From assembly GCF_035046485.1 (NCBI RefSeq), contig NC_085136.1, positions 326,334,175 to 326,398,174 on the forward strand: a stretch of DNA of 64,000 nucleotides, written 5' to 3'. Below, piece by piece: positions 23,393 through 34,568 of the stretch; the first letter of the stretch is position 1; each line of letters starts with the position of its first letter. The stretch comes from Aedes albopictus. Lineage: Eukaryota; Arthropoda; Insecta; Diptera; Culicidae. The position numbers and the translations under genes were made by a program. Below the pieces are notes generated by a model. That model did no database searches. It was not told where the DNA came from and was given only the letters and a program-made list of their open reading frames with translations.

Positions 23393-23980
23393 TCACTGGG
23401 GTTGCCGTTTTTGCTGAATGAAGTTCCTGCAGCATATCACAATTTGGTCATAGCACCGTCTGAACCCGTGTATTCCACGTTCCTATCAGAATAAAAACTT
23501 GTTGAACTATTCAAACACAATTAATACACCATCACTCACAAAATACGGATCAAATATAATTTTATCCAACTCCTTCATCCGGTAGTTCCCCAGCAGTTCC
23601 ACCCGAGCCACACAACCTGCCGGAGCCAACGCCATCAAGTCCCTCACGTTTCCCTCGTCCATCCCGAAAATATAATCGAACCGGTGGAAATCACTCTCAC
23701 CGATCTGTCGCCCAACATGCTCTGAATCCAGTCCATTCTCTCTGAGCACAGCCAGACAGCGCTCCTCCGGTGACCGACCGACATTCCAATCCGCTAGGGC
23801 TGCACTGTCCACCGTCCAGTCGTCCAAGTGTTCCCTCTGCAGCATGTCCCGCATCACGGCTTCCGCCATGGGCGATCGGCAGGAGTTACCTTTAGCATCG
23901 AAGAGGAAGGGAGTTTGTTAGAGCTCTAATGAAAACATACTCACGAAATACTAACCAATGCAGACGAACAAAACTCGCAT
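23393..23980 (-). CDS. Low-molecular-weight protein tyrosine phosphatase (acid phosphatase 1 type), three exons
   Basis: Cytosolic cysteine phosphatase acting on phosphotyrosine (Drosophila primo family, vertebrate ACP1). Exons on the minus strand: 23980-23956, 23889-23540, 23482-23393; introns of 66 and 57 bp have GT/AG ends. The product is 154 residues, the usual size. The N-terminus MRVLFVCIGNSCRSPMAEA contains the P-loop C-X5-R (C7 to R13). The general-acid loop DPYF (D122) ends exon 2, and exon 3 supplies the C-terminal helix GFRRCYDQIVICC. Ignoring intron 2 gives a wrong short C-terminus (VSDGVLIVFE). Its AATAAA on the minus strand (23228-23223) lies within ADGF intron 4. Orthology to a specific primo gene was not determined. 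Confidence 0.9.
23489..23500 (+). terminator. Probable ADGF polyadenylation signal, lying in the opposite gene
   Basis: AGAATAAAAAC near 23489, about 150 bases after the ADGF stop. It sits at the intron 2/exon 3 boundary of the minus-strand phosphatase, so the two transcripts should overlap. Confidence 0.5.
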
Positions 23981-23982
23981 CC

Positions 23983-24015
23983 TGCATGGGGCGTTTTGTT
24001 TCTGCGACTGAAAGC
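23983..24015 (-). promoter_or_regulatory. Initiator and micro-uORF of the phosphatase gene
   Basis: Minus-strand TCAGTC at 24011-24006 resembles an insect initiator and would give a leader of about 29 bases. An upstream ATG at 23987-23985 is out of frame with the real ATG at 23980; after splicing it reads 11 codons and stops at a TAA formed just past the exon 1/exon 2 junction. Both points are inference from motifs. Confidence 0.35.
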
Positions 24016-24139
24016 ACACTGATGGGGGAGCTAAAAATATGAATCACGCTTTCTCGTCGCGAGAGCGGAGATAATGACGACACTGTCTGAACAACTGCGA
24101 GTGTGGTACACAGCTGACAATTCAGACCTGACATCATTA

Positions 24140-24475
24140 CTTCAAACGTGAGTGGTGTATCAAACAGGTAGATTCTAGCTTATTTATCATACTGGAAATG
24201 CTACTCATTCTTTGGTATGATTGTAAAACAGGTTTACATTTTTTCATGGGTTTTTTAAATTACGAAATTCGTGCTGTAGAAAATGCAGTTAGAGTGTAAA
24301 TCAATCATTTTGTCCTCCAAATGGTTCTAAACCAGCCTAAGTCGTATTGTCCAGAAATCTCAGAACTCCGTGCTTCCTGTCTAAGATCTAGAAGGATGAT
24401 AAAAAGAGCTCAGACCGATGATGTGTAATGGCTCCTACAGAGCAAATGCTGGAGGGGATCATTGGAGGACTTTTT
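24140..24475. other. Intergenic segment upstream of the phosphatase and LINE B
   Basis: No gene or repeat recognised. Confidence 0.4.
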
Positions 24476-24479
24476 CCGC

Positions 24480-26650
24480 GTCATGATCCTAGTCCTTAGC
24501 CTCCTTTCGTAGGACAGCCGGGGACTGGGGCTGGCGATGAGGAGAGGGTCACCGATGTGGAACTTGCGGGGATAGCTAAGTCCCTTAGCGTAGGTAAGGC
24601 CCCAGGTCCGGACGGAGTTCCGAACCTGGCCTTAAAAGTAGCTATTGCAGAGGCTCCCGAGATGTTCAGGTCTGCTATGCAGAAATGCCTGGACGAAGGA
24701 GTTTTCCCAGAAGCTTGGAAGAGGCAGAGCCTGGTACTATTGCCAAAGGCGGGGAAACCACCCGGAGACCCGTCGGCATATAGACAAATATGCTTGATTG
24801 ACACGGCGGGGAAGGTGCTCGAAAAGATCATCCTCAATAGAATGTTGAGGTTCACTGAGGGCGTAAATGGTCTCTCGAGCAATCAGTATGGCTTTCGGAA
24901 GGGGAGGTCCACCGTAGACGCTATCTTTTCGGTTACAAAAACCGCCGAGAAAGCACTCGAGCCTAAGAGGAGGGGAATTCGCTTCTGCGCGGTAGTGACT
25001 CTGGATGTAAGGAATGCGTTTAATAACGCCAGTTGGCCAGCTATTGCCGATGCGCTCTTGCGTCTGGGGATACAAGATTCTCGGAAGTTATTTCCAGAAT
25101 CGAGTACTGGTTTACGACACAGAGGTGGGTCGGAAGTGCTTTCACATAACCTCAGGAGCCCCGCAAGGTTCCATCCTGGGTCCGGTGTTATGGAATGTCA
25201 TGTACGACGAGGTGTTGAGGTTAGAGTACCCAGTGGAAGTGGAGATTGTTGGATTTGCCGACGACATTACGCTCGAAGTCTACGGTAAAACGATCGAGGA
25301 GGTGAAGTTGACTACCGACCACTCGATCAAGGTTGTGGAGGCGTAGATGCGGTCCAAGAAACTGGAGCTGGCTCACCACAAGACTGAGGTGACGGTTGTT
25401 AGCAACCGGAAGTCAGAGTAGCAAGTGGAGATCAGTGTAGGTGAATGCACTATCCAGTCAAAGCGCTTCGTCAAACACTTGGGCGTGATGATCGACGATA
25501 AGCTTATCTTCGGTAGCCACGTCGATTATGCCTGTAAAAGAGCCTCCACAGCTATTGCGGCACTGTCCCAGATGATGCCCAGCGGCCCGGCGTAGGGCAC
25601 CGCGCTAAGTACTGAATGCTACCGACGGAAGCTGGAAAGTACTTACAGGCTTATGTGCCTGCGGGTTGCGAGCGCGTACCGTACCGTGTCACACGACGCT
25701 CTCTGCATCATTACTGGTATGGTGTCTATCGCCATCCTTATCAGCGAGGACATGGAGTGCTTCGAAATGCGTGGCACAAGAGGCATACGCAGGACTGTCA
25801 GGATGGCCTCTATGATCAAATAGCAGTGTGCGTGGGACAGTTCCACCAAAAGAAAGTGGACTCATAGGTTGATACCGAGGGTAGATAGTTGGATTTATAG
25901 GCGCCATGGGGAAGTTATGGTTGCTTCCGACAGTATCTACACTGTTGCGGGCATTCGGATTCTCTCTAATGCCCAGTGTGCAATGGTTTAGAGGAAACGG
26001 CGGAACACGTTTTGTTCGTGTGCCCGCGTTTTCGCACAATGCGTGACCGCATGCTTGCCATATGCGGAGAGGACACAACTCCGGACAATCTTGTCCAGAG
26101 GATGTGTAGGGATGAGTTTGGCTGAGCGCCGTTTCAACGGCTATCACCCATATCGTCTGGGAGCTATAGAAGAGGTAGCGCGTGGACTCGGAGAATGACT
26201 AGTGCCTACGCGATACAAGAGGTGGTCCAAGGGTTCGGAGTCGGCTACGTAGGACATACCGGTGCCCTGTGATCGAAATCAACCCTTACAGCGATTTAGT
26301 GGCCGCGGGAAGAACATCCTGGTAGCGTAGCTGTCGTGGGTCTACTGTCGTGGTCACCAAAGTGCGGCCCGCGGGCCGCACGTGAAGTCTAGATCTCTAT
26401 GTTGTAGTAGAAATTTTTGTATTGTTTCTTCTGGAGGTTGTTCTACAGCCGGAATAATGAAGAATAACAGCTAGAATGTTTGGAAAATCAATATAAATGT
26501 TGCGATTCAATCAGTTGAAAAAATGGGCCCGAGGATCACTGGTCTACTGGGTTGGATCCAAGACCGCGGTTGGAAAGGGATCCCCGGGGCAAGTGGAAGC
26601 CCCACTCAGCAACTCCTTCTGTTGCTAGCTGATAGGCACTGAACCTCCAG
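24480..26650 (+). mobile_element. Non-LTR retrotransposon remnant B (reverse transcriptase and C-terminal region), R1-like
   Basis: RT motifs in order: GKAPGPDGVPN (24596 on), FPEAW, LLPKAGKP, YRQICLIDTAGKVLEKI, NQYGFRKGRST, a frameshift near 25070, then SGAPQGSILGP and FADDI (25253-25267). Beyond a TAG at 25344 the C-terminal region continues in pieces with further stops (25420, 25593, 25822), ending in a degenerate CPRF-type zinc-knuckle area near 26030. Part of the segment between GPA and TECYRRKLES appears deleted. The endonuclease half is absent. Style is that of R1/I-group elements; clade not proven. A hAT-like MITE sits in its 3' end. Confidence 0.88.
26348..26541. mobile_element. hAT-like MITE with 8-bp TSD
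   Basis: 194-bp element flanked by the perfect 8-bp repeat GTCTACTG (26340-26347 and 26542-26549). The left end is close to the hAT-style CAGTGGTCACC, and the right end (complement CAGTGATCCTCGGGCCC) is its partner. Near the left end lies the perfect palindrome GTGCGGCCCGCGGGCCGCAC at 26362-26381, a pattern also known near hAT ends in other animals. LINE B sequence resumes afterwards. Confidence 0.8.
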
Positions 26651-26683
26651 CATGTCAAATCAAATCGGGTTGCAGTTCTTGAT

Positions 26684-26892
26684 CAATGAGAGTATATTAC
26701 AGGTGGGGAAGAAGAAGAGATGGCTATGTATTAGTAAGGAAAGAAATAATGTAAACACAAATAGTGACGCCACTATTTGACACGCGTTCTTATGGGAGCT
26801 CGCTTTGCTTGTAGTAGTGACATGTTTTGCACCAGACACGGATCTCACGTACACGAAGTATCTTCTTCCCCACCTCTATTAGATTCTCATTG
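26684..26892. mobile_element. 209-bp MITE with 9-bp TSD, Mutator-like
   Basis: Ends CAATGAGA and TCTCATTG; the inverted similarity continues about 30 bp and includes AGGTGGGGAAGAAGA at 26700 and its complement at 26862-26877. It is flanked by the perfect 9-bp repeat GTTCTTGAT (26675-26683 and 26893-26901). Confidence 0.78.
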
Positions 26893-26901
26893 GTTCTTGA
26901 T

Positions 26902-27244
26902 GCTTACAGAACAGTTAGGTGCAGGCGTGGTGGTTGACCCTGCCAGCCTTCCGAGAACAAAGGGAGAGGTAAGGACCACTCGAGAAACTGGCTAAGCGTC
27001 AGCATGCTACCTTCGTGGACTCCCCAAAGCGAGTCATCGATGTTCGTTGCTGCAGGCTATACAGCTAACCTTGAGGGTGCGATGTGCACTAGCGTCTCTC
27101 TGAAGCCTTGTAGGTAGTTCCGGAGAGACGACGGGTTTGACCGTCTTGGGAATGTTGTTTAGTGGATCGAGGAAAGCGTTTTTTTTTGGCTTCAACTTTT
27201 TTGTAGAAAACGATCCTAAGCCCTTAACACTACTTAGACTTCCC
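26902..27244. other. Segment without a recognisable gene
   Basis: Moderately GC-rich, resembling retrotransposon untranslated sequence, but not assigned. Confidence 0.3.
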
Positions 27245-28420
27245 TGTTCAGGTGTCTGTTGAGCAGATTATTCTTCCATGTCTTGACTCTTTAAATGGCC
27301 GCAGTGGATAGAAAAAAAAAATAACAAAAAAAAACATCATCCCAAGAAAACTGGCTAACTGCAAAGTAGATATTGTACGTAGGGGTATGCGAAAAACAGT
27401 CTTGGTGAGGGACAAGAGATGATTTGCTGAAAACATTCTCGGATAATTTGGCGAAGAAGTATCGGCTTCAGTATTACAACTAGATCGGGTTTCGCTGTAC
27501 GTGCTACAGGTGCAAAGAACGTGAGCCGAGGATCTTAGTGATTTTAAGAAATCCAAGAAACGATTGGGATCCTGCTTGACTTTGGCTTGAATCCCCGATA
27601 AGTAATCGTTGTAGGTAGATTGCAAAGCAGGCTTGTAGGTTGACTTAACTTCTCCAGGGGCGAATCGATCGCTTCCGATTTAAAGTGGAAGAATCATTTA
27701 ACTAACTTCCACAGTAAGTTACGAATATGGCGCAACTGAGCGACTGCTCACCAGGGTTTGTTACAAGCTAATTGAAGCAAGCCTGTCAAAAAGTAAAACG
27801 ATCGGCGCGTGCTGATGGGTACAAATGGGAAGAGAGGGTCAACTACGGTAGACTTAAAAGACCATATCGAGGAATCGTCTGTTGATATTTCCGATGCTGT
27901 TGTCTTGCCGCAGGCCGATAGCGAACAAGGATTTGATGAGAGAATGTTCTTGCTCAGATGAAACGTTCAAAAGGTTAAAGTCACCTAACGACAAAACAAT
28001 TTCTTCCACCGAAGAACTATTTACGAGATAGTGCACTGCGTTTTCACTGCAATTGGCGATGCTATCCTAATTTCAACGCGCAACCTGCTCCAGTTGTTCA
28101 CTGTTGGGCAGACGGAGCACTTTACTCCATCACCTCGTGTATTTTGGCTGCTTGCCTTGCTGTGTTGCGATCGCAAACGGAAGAACGTGGAATCGAGAAC
28201 AATTTGTACATTACCGATATCATCATAGAGCCAGGTTTCGGTGAGCACAAAAAATCTTAATCATAACTGGACAACAACGGGCGGAAACAAGCGAGTTTTG
28301 TGCGCATACCTCGCACATTCTGGTATACTACAACAGTGACAAACTTTATCTTGCCATAGCTGTTGAAGCAGTCGGTTGTGAGGAAGGAACGATACGGTCG
28401 CTACGGTGATTCGTGTCTTT
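27245..28420 (-). mobile_element. Non-LTR retrotransposon remnant C (endonuclease and linker), CR1/Jockey-like
   Basis: On the minus strand: YYQNVRGMRTK near 28345, LTETWLYDDI (28248 on), LGDFNL near 27978, then a linker YNDYLSGIQAKVKQDPNRF (27620 on) leading towards the RT, which is missing. Several stops and frameshifts separate these pieces. The motif order is that of the APE endonuclease of CR1/Jockey-group LINEs. Confidence 0.82.
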
Positions 28421-28429
28421 GAAATCAGT

Positions 28430-28860
28430 CAAAACTAGTCCTGTTTTTTCAGTTTTTCGCGACCAATATTGAAAATTTTAATAATTACACCAATAGCCCA
28501 ATAAGGTTGCTCCAATGACTTAATAAGAGCTCACCAATAATACGTTACGTCATTGCGACTATGCTATAAGATACTCTAATCTAAAACCTGAAACAATGAT
28601 ATGGATACATCAGCCAAATATTTACCAATCAAGCTTTGTTGAATGGCATACCTTCTGAAGAAAGTCTAAAATCTAAACCTAAAATTGTTAATTGATTGAA
28701 TTTATCAAAAAATACCCGGTAAAACAATAGAAATTGAAAACGATACTTAAGAGTATGCGCACATTAAATATGAAAGCATCCACAAATTTGTAATTTGGAA
28801 TTCGGAAAATATATCACAGTCATCTCTATTAGGCCAAAAATTCTACCAGATAGATCTAGA
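28430..28860. other. AT-rich intergenic segment
   Basis: No gene, no clear repeat. Confidence 0.4.
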
Positions 28861-28864
28861 CTAT

Positions 28865-29015
28865 AGTGGACCTGGTATGGTGTGATGGTTAAAGTGCATG
28901 TCCTTTTCGCCGAGGACCTGGGATCAAATACTACTCCCAAAAGATTTGCAAAATGTGAGTTCTACCTTCAGGTGGAGACTGTGGATCCCAGAATCAACAA
29001 ACCCAGGGCTAAACA
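28865..29015 (+). mobile_element. Possible tRNA-headed SINE fragment
   Basis: GGTATGGTGTGATGGTTAAA followed by CCGAGGACCTGGGATCAAAT resembles degenerate A and B boxes. It is cut off by the foldback element starting at 29016. Confidence 0.35.
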
Positions 29016-30553
29016 ACAGGGGATAGACAACATCATCGGGACAGGCAAAATTTTCACCTTTCAAAAAATGGTCAAATAGCTGTAATTTTTCGAAAAGTGC
29101 ATAAAAAATCTAAAATTTTTACTGTAAGTTGATCAACTAGTCGTGTATCAATGGTCAAATTTGGGAAAGATCGGACAATTCTACATGAAGTAAGAAAGAT
29201 TCTAGAATAATTATCCGATCGCCAACTTTGAATTTTTATATCTCCGGATTCAATGAAGCAAATGCAATGAAATTTTGAGCGTTCATAACTTATATGATAA
29301 GCTTTCAGAAAATGTTGACATAACCTAAAATTATTAACACGAATTAAAATTGTAGCGTTTAGATTATTTTTCTGATATAACACAAAATTATCGAAAATTT
29401 CAATATCGCTTCAAATTTCGAAATGGTAATTCTAGTTTATTTTAATTCCCTCTAATTGACTTGAATATGAATATGTTTTGAAAGGACGTAACAAAATAAT
29501 CGGCAATAAATTGAAACATTATTGGAAAGCATATTAAAGTTAGACCAATATACTAAAAAATCTCAAAATAAATGAAATCGCTGTAAATTTCTTTCTTATA
29601 AATAATTTAAAGGTTAGTCAATTTTTATCAAAGCTATTATATGAGTCATAAACGATTAAAATTCCATTGGAATCAGTTCATTGAATCCAAAATATAACAG
29701 TTCAAAGTTGACTATCGGATAGTTATGACTTTTTCTAGAATCTTTCTAACTCCATGCAGAATTGTCTGAACTTTCCCAAATTTTGACCATCGATACACAC
29801 CCGAGCAAACTGATTTAGATGTTGTGATATTGCAAATTATGATAAGTCAGGTTGATATCGTTTTGATCGTTTTAACGGTTAAAACATCAAAAATGAGAGC
29901 AGAAAAATGTTCCCGTAACTGTAAGTTGAAAACAATTCCTGCTATCAGTGATAGCAAATTGATAACTGTTTTTGCTATCAGTATGAAAAAAATGGAAAAA
30001 ATGTTAAACATAGGGGGTTTTCGCTTGATATGAAATCCTAAATGCCATTATATAAAAATACTAATGGTATATTCTTAGAGTTATTATACAAGGTTGCCTA
30101 GAAGTTTTGAAATAATCTAAAAATTTGTTTTTTAGAATAGTTTAAAGTGACAGCAAAACGAAATCTAGGTTTGAAATCAATGTTAGTTAAGGCCAACTGA
30201 TATTAAAATGTGATATAAATTTTCTGCTGAATACAAATCGAGTTTTCGATTTGCTATCATTTTGTTGTTAGACTATCTCTCGTTTGTCGGGTGAAGATCA
30301 CTACGTCCAGATTCTAGAACTATTGTGATATACCCTTTTGCTGTGAAGTACGCAAGTTATCTCAGTAACATGTTTGTCACTGAGATACCTTGGTATCGAC
30401 TGAACTTTAGACTTAGACTCTGCTCGGGTAGTTAATCAACTCACAGTAAAATTTTAGGATTTGTTTATGCACTTTTTGAAAAGTTACAGCTATTTGACCA
30501 TTCTTTGAAAAGTGAAACTTTTGCCTGTTCCGATCATTTTGTTTATCCCCTGT
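29016..30553. mobile_element. Foldback element with ACAGGGGATA ends, interrupted by a second element
   Basis: The left arm (29016 to about 29390) is repeated in inverted order on the right (about 29640-29799 and 30429-30553); both ends read ACAGGGGATA going inward. The right arm is split by a 629-bp insertion, so the original element was about 0.9 kb. The arms share long phrases such as ATGGTCAAATAGCTGTAA near 29069, with the complement near 30490. No coding frame. TSD not resolved. Confidence 0.82.
29800..30428. mobile_element. Element with CCCGAGCA termini nested in the foldback arm
   Basis: Starts CCCGAGCAAACTGATTTAGA and ends in the complement of CCCGAGCAGAGTCTAAGTCT, sharing about 8 bp exact and more imperfectly. 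It interrupts the outer element's right arm at a point fixed by comparison with the intact left arm near 29135. No coding capacity. Confidence 0.7.
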
Positions 30554-30559
30554 ACAACG

Positions 30560-31590
30560 GTTGTAGAAAAAATAATAAACAAAAGACTTTCCAGAAGTTT
30601 TATACGTACTTAAAAAAATCTCCCCTAATATCATCAGCCCAGAGTATGTTGGTGAATAATCTGTTGGAAATCCAGCTAACAAACGTCCTTTTAACCGACA
30701 TTTAGTATAAAAGTTGGCTGCCCACACAGCGATGTTGGAGTTTCCCGTGCTTATCTAACCTTTTGACATTTTCATTTCACTTCTGAAGGCATTTGAAGAA
30801 ATTCGTCAAAAAATATCGGTATGAATCCCTACGATCACACATTTTCTCCTCCCACATCGATGTCTCCACCTGAACATATTTTAGAAATTAAACAATTAAA
30901 AAAACATGATTTAGGATTCCCCTAATATTCCTTTTTTTTAAATAAATATTGCTAAAGTTCTCTGTTCAGTGTCTGCAAACTTTCTCATTTAAGTAGAACT
31001 CTATGAAAAGCAAAAGGCCGAACATGAAATTTTACGGAATTTCTTATCAGCAAAAGAAATAAGAGTTCAGCCGTGTATAACGCTTCATCATACAGATTTG
31101 GTGGTAAAACTCTTTCAAGAGTTTCACTGGGTTTCTTCAGAAACTTTTCCATGAGACATATTTTGGGAGAGTTTCCATGTTTTCTTAGAACTTTTGCTAA
31201 ATGCATCCCAAACCCTATATCATCCTATTTTAATGTTCTGTATTACTCTGCTAAAATTCTTGTTGGGGATCTAAACTGACGACAGGAACTAAAATCGCGT
31301 TTTTTTGCATTTGGTTCAATCAGAAAATTTAACCAAAATACTAAGTATGATTCCGCATACCGCCAAATGTTGAAAGCATACCTATAGAGCAAGATCTTGA
31401 TGGTCCAAGATAAGAACTATATTCGGGATTGTTTCTGTCTTTATTATAGAGCCTGGGAGTGGTTTGTCTCTCGAGTTTTAGCGATCGCTATTCGAGATTT
31501 TTTCAAACTATTGAGTAACTTGAGATTAGCAAAATCTTCGATAGATGATGTGGACATTTACGCTATTTATGCATTTGTTTTCGAAATTTA
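30560..31590. other. AT-rich intergenic segment
   Basis: No supported gene; open frames are short and without domains. Confidence 0.4.
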
Positions 31591-31780
31591 TTAGACATTC
31601 CGCGGAATTCCGTTTGATTTCGTCAAAATCTATTTTTTTGAGACGAAATTTTTAGAACTTGGCGAAACGAAACGAAATTCATAATCATAAATTTCGCCTA
31701 GCTGAATTCCATGGAATTCCGCGGAATTTCGTTTCGAGTTGTATTTGGCGAAACTTTTCGGTATACCGCATACCCTTACT
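31590..31780. repeat. Diverged repeats of GGAATTCCGCGGAATTTCG
   Basis: CCGCGGAATTCCG near 31600 and TGGAATTCCGCGGAATTTCG near 31711 plus CGAAACGAAACGAAATTC near 31664: a small block of self-complementary and repeated phrases immediately before LINE D. Confidence 0.45.
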
Positions 31781-32685
31781 CTTCAACATCGCTCTGGAAG
31801 GTGTGATGCGACGAGCCGGGCTCAACAGCCGGGGAACGCTTTTCACAAAATCCGGACAATTTATGTGCTTTGCGGATGGCATGGACATTATTGCTAGAGC
31901 ATTTGGAACGGTGGCAGAGCTGTACACCCGCCTGAAACGCGAAGCAGCAAAGGTCGAACTGGTGGTGAATGCCTCAAAAACAAAGTACATGCTGATAGGC
32001 GGAACCGAAACCGACCAGAGCCGTCTGGGTAGTAATGTTACGATAGACGGGGATACTTTTGAGGTGGTGGAGGAATTCGACTACCTTGGATCCTTACTGA
32101 CGGCTGACAACAACGTGAGTCGTGAAATTCGGAGGCGCATCATCAGCGGCAATCGGGCTTACGACGGGCTCCAGAAGAAACTGCGGTCGAAAAAGATTCA
32201 CCCACGCACCAAATGCACCATGTACAAAACGCTAATAAGACCGGTGGTCCTCTACGGACACGAGACATGGACCATGCTCGAGGAGGACCTGAAAGCACTC
32301 GGGGTTGTCGAGCGACGCGTGCTAAAGACTATTTTCGGCGGTGTGCAGGAGAATGGTGCGTGGCGGAGAAGGATGATCCACGAGCTCGCTGCACTTTACG
32401 GCGAACCCAGCATCCAGAAGGTGGCCAAAGCCGGAAGGATGCGGTGGGCAGGGCATGTTGCAAGAATGTCGGACAACAACCCTGCAAAGCTGGAGATGCA
32501 ACTGATCCGGTTGGCACAAGAAGGCGTGGAGCGCAGAGAGCACGATGGGCGGACCAGGTGGAGCGTGACCTGGCGAGCCGAGCGTGAGGGCGCCGAGTAT
32601 TGTGGCGTACTATTGTTGATTTTGTCTTGTCTTAAATGTGATGTTGAACAAATAAATGTATGTGCGTGTATTTATAAAAAATAAT
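31780..32685 (+). mobile_element. Non-LTR retrotransposon fragment D (3' half of reverse transcriptase to 3' end), same family as LINE E
   Basis: Continuous frame reading LFNIALEGVMRRAGLNSR, a defective catalytic box FADG (31870 on; FADD in LINE E), AAKVELVVNASKTKYML, VVEEFDYLGSLLTAD, MRWAGHVARM and DGRTRW. It ends in a short AT-rich tail with AATAAATG near 32650. 5'-truncated within the RT. The second catalytic aspartate has become glycine, so it could not have been active even if completed. Confidence 0.88.
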
Positions 32686-32777
32686 TATGTTTAAATTTCC
32701 AAACGTTTTACTTTTCCTGTAAAAAAAAAATTGAATTCGTATAGCAACGAAATAGCAACTGTGAGCAATATACTGTA

Positions 32778-34566
32778 CCCGATCAGAAGCACATAACAAG
32801 ATTATAACAAATTTATGACAACTGTTGTTAGAAAAAAACAAGAGTTGATATATTGTAGTTAAACGGATTTTTCCATGTGAAATTCCATAACAAAATTAAA
32901 TTAACATTTGTTATAATTTCAGCAACAAAACTTATTTTATTTACAGTCAGGTCTTTTTTTACGCGGTTTTCATTTACGCGGCCGCGTAAATGAAAACTCC
33001 ATACAAAAAAAATGTCATCGTCTTATTTTTGCATGATTCGTCGAGAAATGGTGAGACTTTTTTTACGCGGTTTTTCGAATTTTGAACTGAGTTTTTTTTA
33101 CGCGGTACGTATCCCCCGCGTAAAAAAAACCTGACCGTATTCTAACAGATGTATTACAAAATTTGTTATATAGTGCATTATAATAAAATTGCCGCTAACA
33201 TAATTTCGTTACACGTTTATAGCAATCTTTATTATTTTTGCATCAAAAATATTTCAGAATTTATGAGCGTTTTTGTTTTGTCGCGGAAAAGAATGATAAC
33301 TTTAGTTATCTCGGTCACTCGAACCAAGAGATTTACACCGGGTCCAATAAGTTCTCATCCAAAATCAAATTCAATTCATTTCACATCTGTAATTAGGATT
33401 TTCAAAGAAAATTTATTTATTGAAAGGCCAACTAACATACACCAAATACAGCATATGTTTCGGAACTAACTGTCCTTTATCCTTCTCTGCTGATCGCTTA
33501 TGTGTCGTAAGTCCATTTCATCTGGCACGCATGTCGCTTTATTGGTATTTCGTTGTATTTTAACGAGTAATGGTTTTAAGTTGAAACAAATTAGGTTCCT
33601 GTTCTCCCGAATGCTAGTAGCAACCATGATCAGAAAAGAAAAATATCAGATCCTGTATTCGTAAAGTACGGAGCCGTTTTATTTTGTACAAAATAAAACT
33701 TAAATTAAACAAAAATGTCCATTTAGCTGTTTCAATGAGATTTGCTGTGTTAAAGAAGCATGGGTGTATCTTATCTGCTTGATTCACACCATTCTCACTC
33801 ATAAAATATACTTGTATTCCTATTGTGGTAAGTTTTGTCCAAAATTTACGTTTTATGATGTTTATCTTTGATACAACGGATATTTTCATGAAAATCAGCC
33901 CAAGTTGAGCTGACTTGCAAATTTCTTACCATATCATCACTAAAACTGTATTGTTTGAGCCTTAGTATTTTCATTTGGTACATAACTTGGGATACAAACT
34001 CAAAATTTATTCTTATGGACTCTATCGCTACTGTAGAATGAAAAACTTTTCGGATATTTTCTTGCGTGCCGGAGAAAACGGATTTCAGAAAACGGAAGTG
34101 AACTGCTAGGCTTATTAAAACAAATAGAAAATAAAGTTATTCTAAACCGTATGCTTTATTTAATCAGTATTATGTGGCCTTCCAATACATGTATTCATTT
34201 TGAAAATATGATTCACATGTGTGAAATAAAATGATATTTTCTAAATTTGTATTTTGTATGACAACTTATTGGACACGGTGTATCAAAACTTATAACAAAT
34301 TTGTTCTGAAATATATAACAGAATTTGTTATAATTTTGTTGTGATTTTGCAAGTTTAGTATAACGTTAGACTAACGTACGTAATTTGATATAATATTGTA
34401 ATGATAATGTCTCAATTTGTTATATAATTATTTTAACTGGAACGAGGATTGTTAAAAAAAATGTTTTTTAACTACTAACGGTACATGTTTTATAACAACC
34501 GTTGATATAAAAATCATTGTTACAAAATAACATAACCTGCAATAAATTAGTTTTTTTTTCGTCGGG
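32778..34566. mobile_element. Possible 1.8-kb non-autonomous DNA element with CCCGA ends and flanking TA
   Basis: The left end TA-CCCGAT (TA at 32776-32777) and right end TCGGG-TA (TA at 34567-34568) face inward. The interior is AT-rich and repeatedly contains ATAACAAA or TTTGTTATA on both sides (32808, 33165, 34290, 34320). No transposase frame. The TIR is very short and imperfect, so the boundaries are uncertain. Confidence 0.4.
32944..33137. mobile_element. 194-bp MITE with TA TSD and ACGCGG-rich ends (pogo/Tc1-like)
   Basis: The left end CAGTCAGGTC, a T run, then ACGCGG, and the right end CCGCGTAAAAAAAACCTGAC are inverted copies, flanked by TA at 32942-32943 and 33138-33139. Internal ACGCGG/CCGCGT motifs recur, including a palindrome near 32975. 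It lies inside the larger AT-rich element. Confidence 0.75.
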
Positions 34567-34568
34567 TA

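Noticed and set aside
23507..23869. Phosphatase read as a 120-codon single frame
   Set aside because: It lacks the N-terminal P-loop exon and reads into intron 2; GT/AG sites and family motifs give a three-exon, 154-residue protein.
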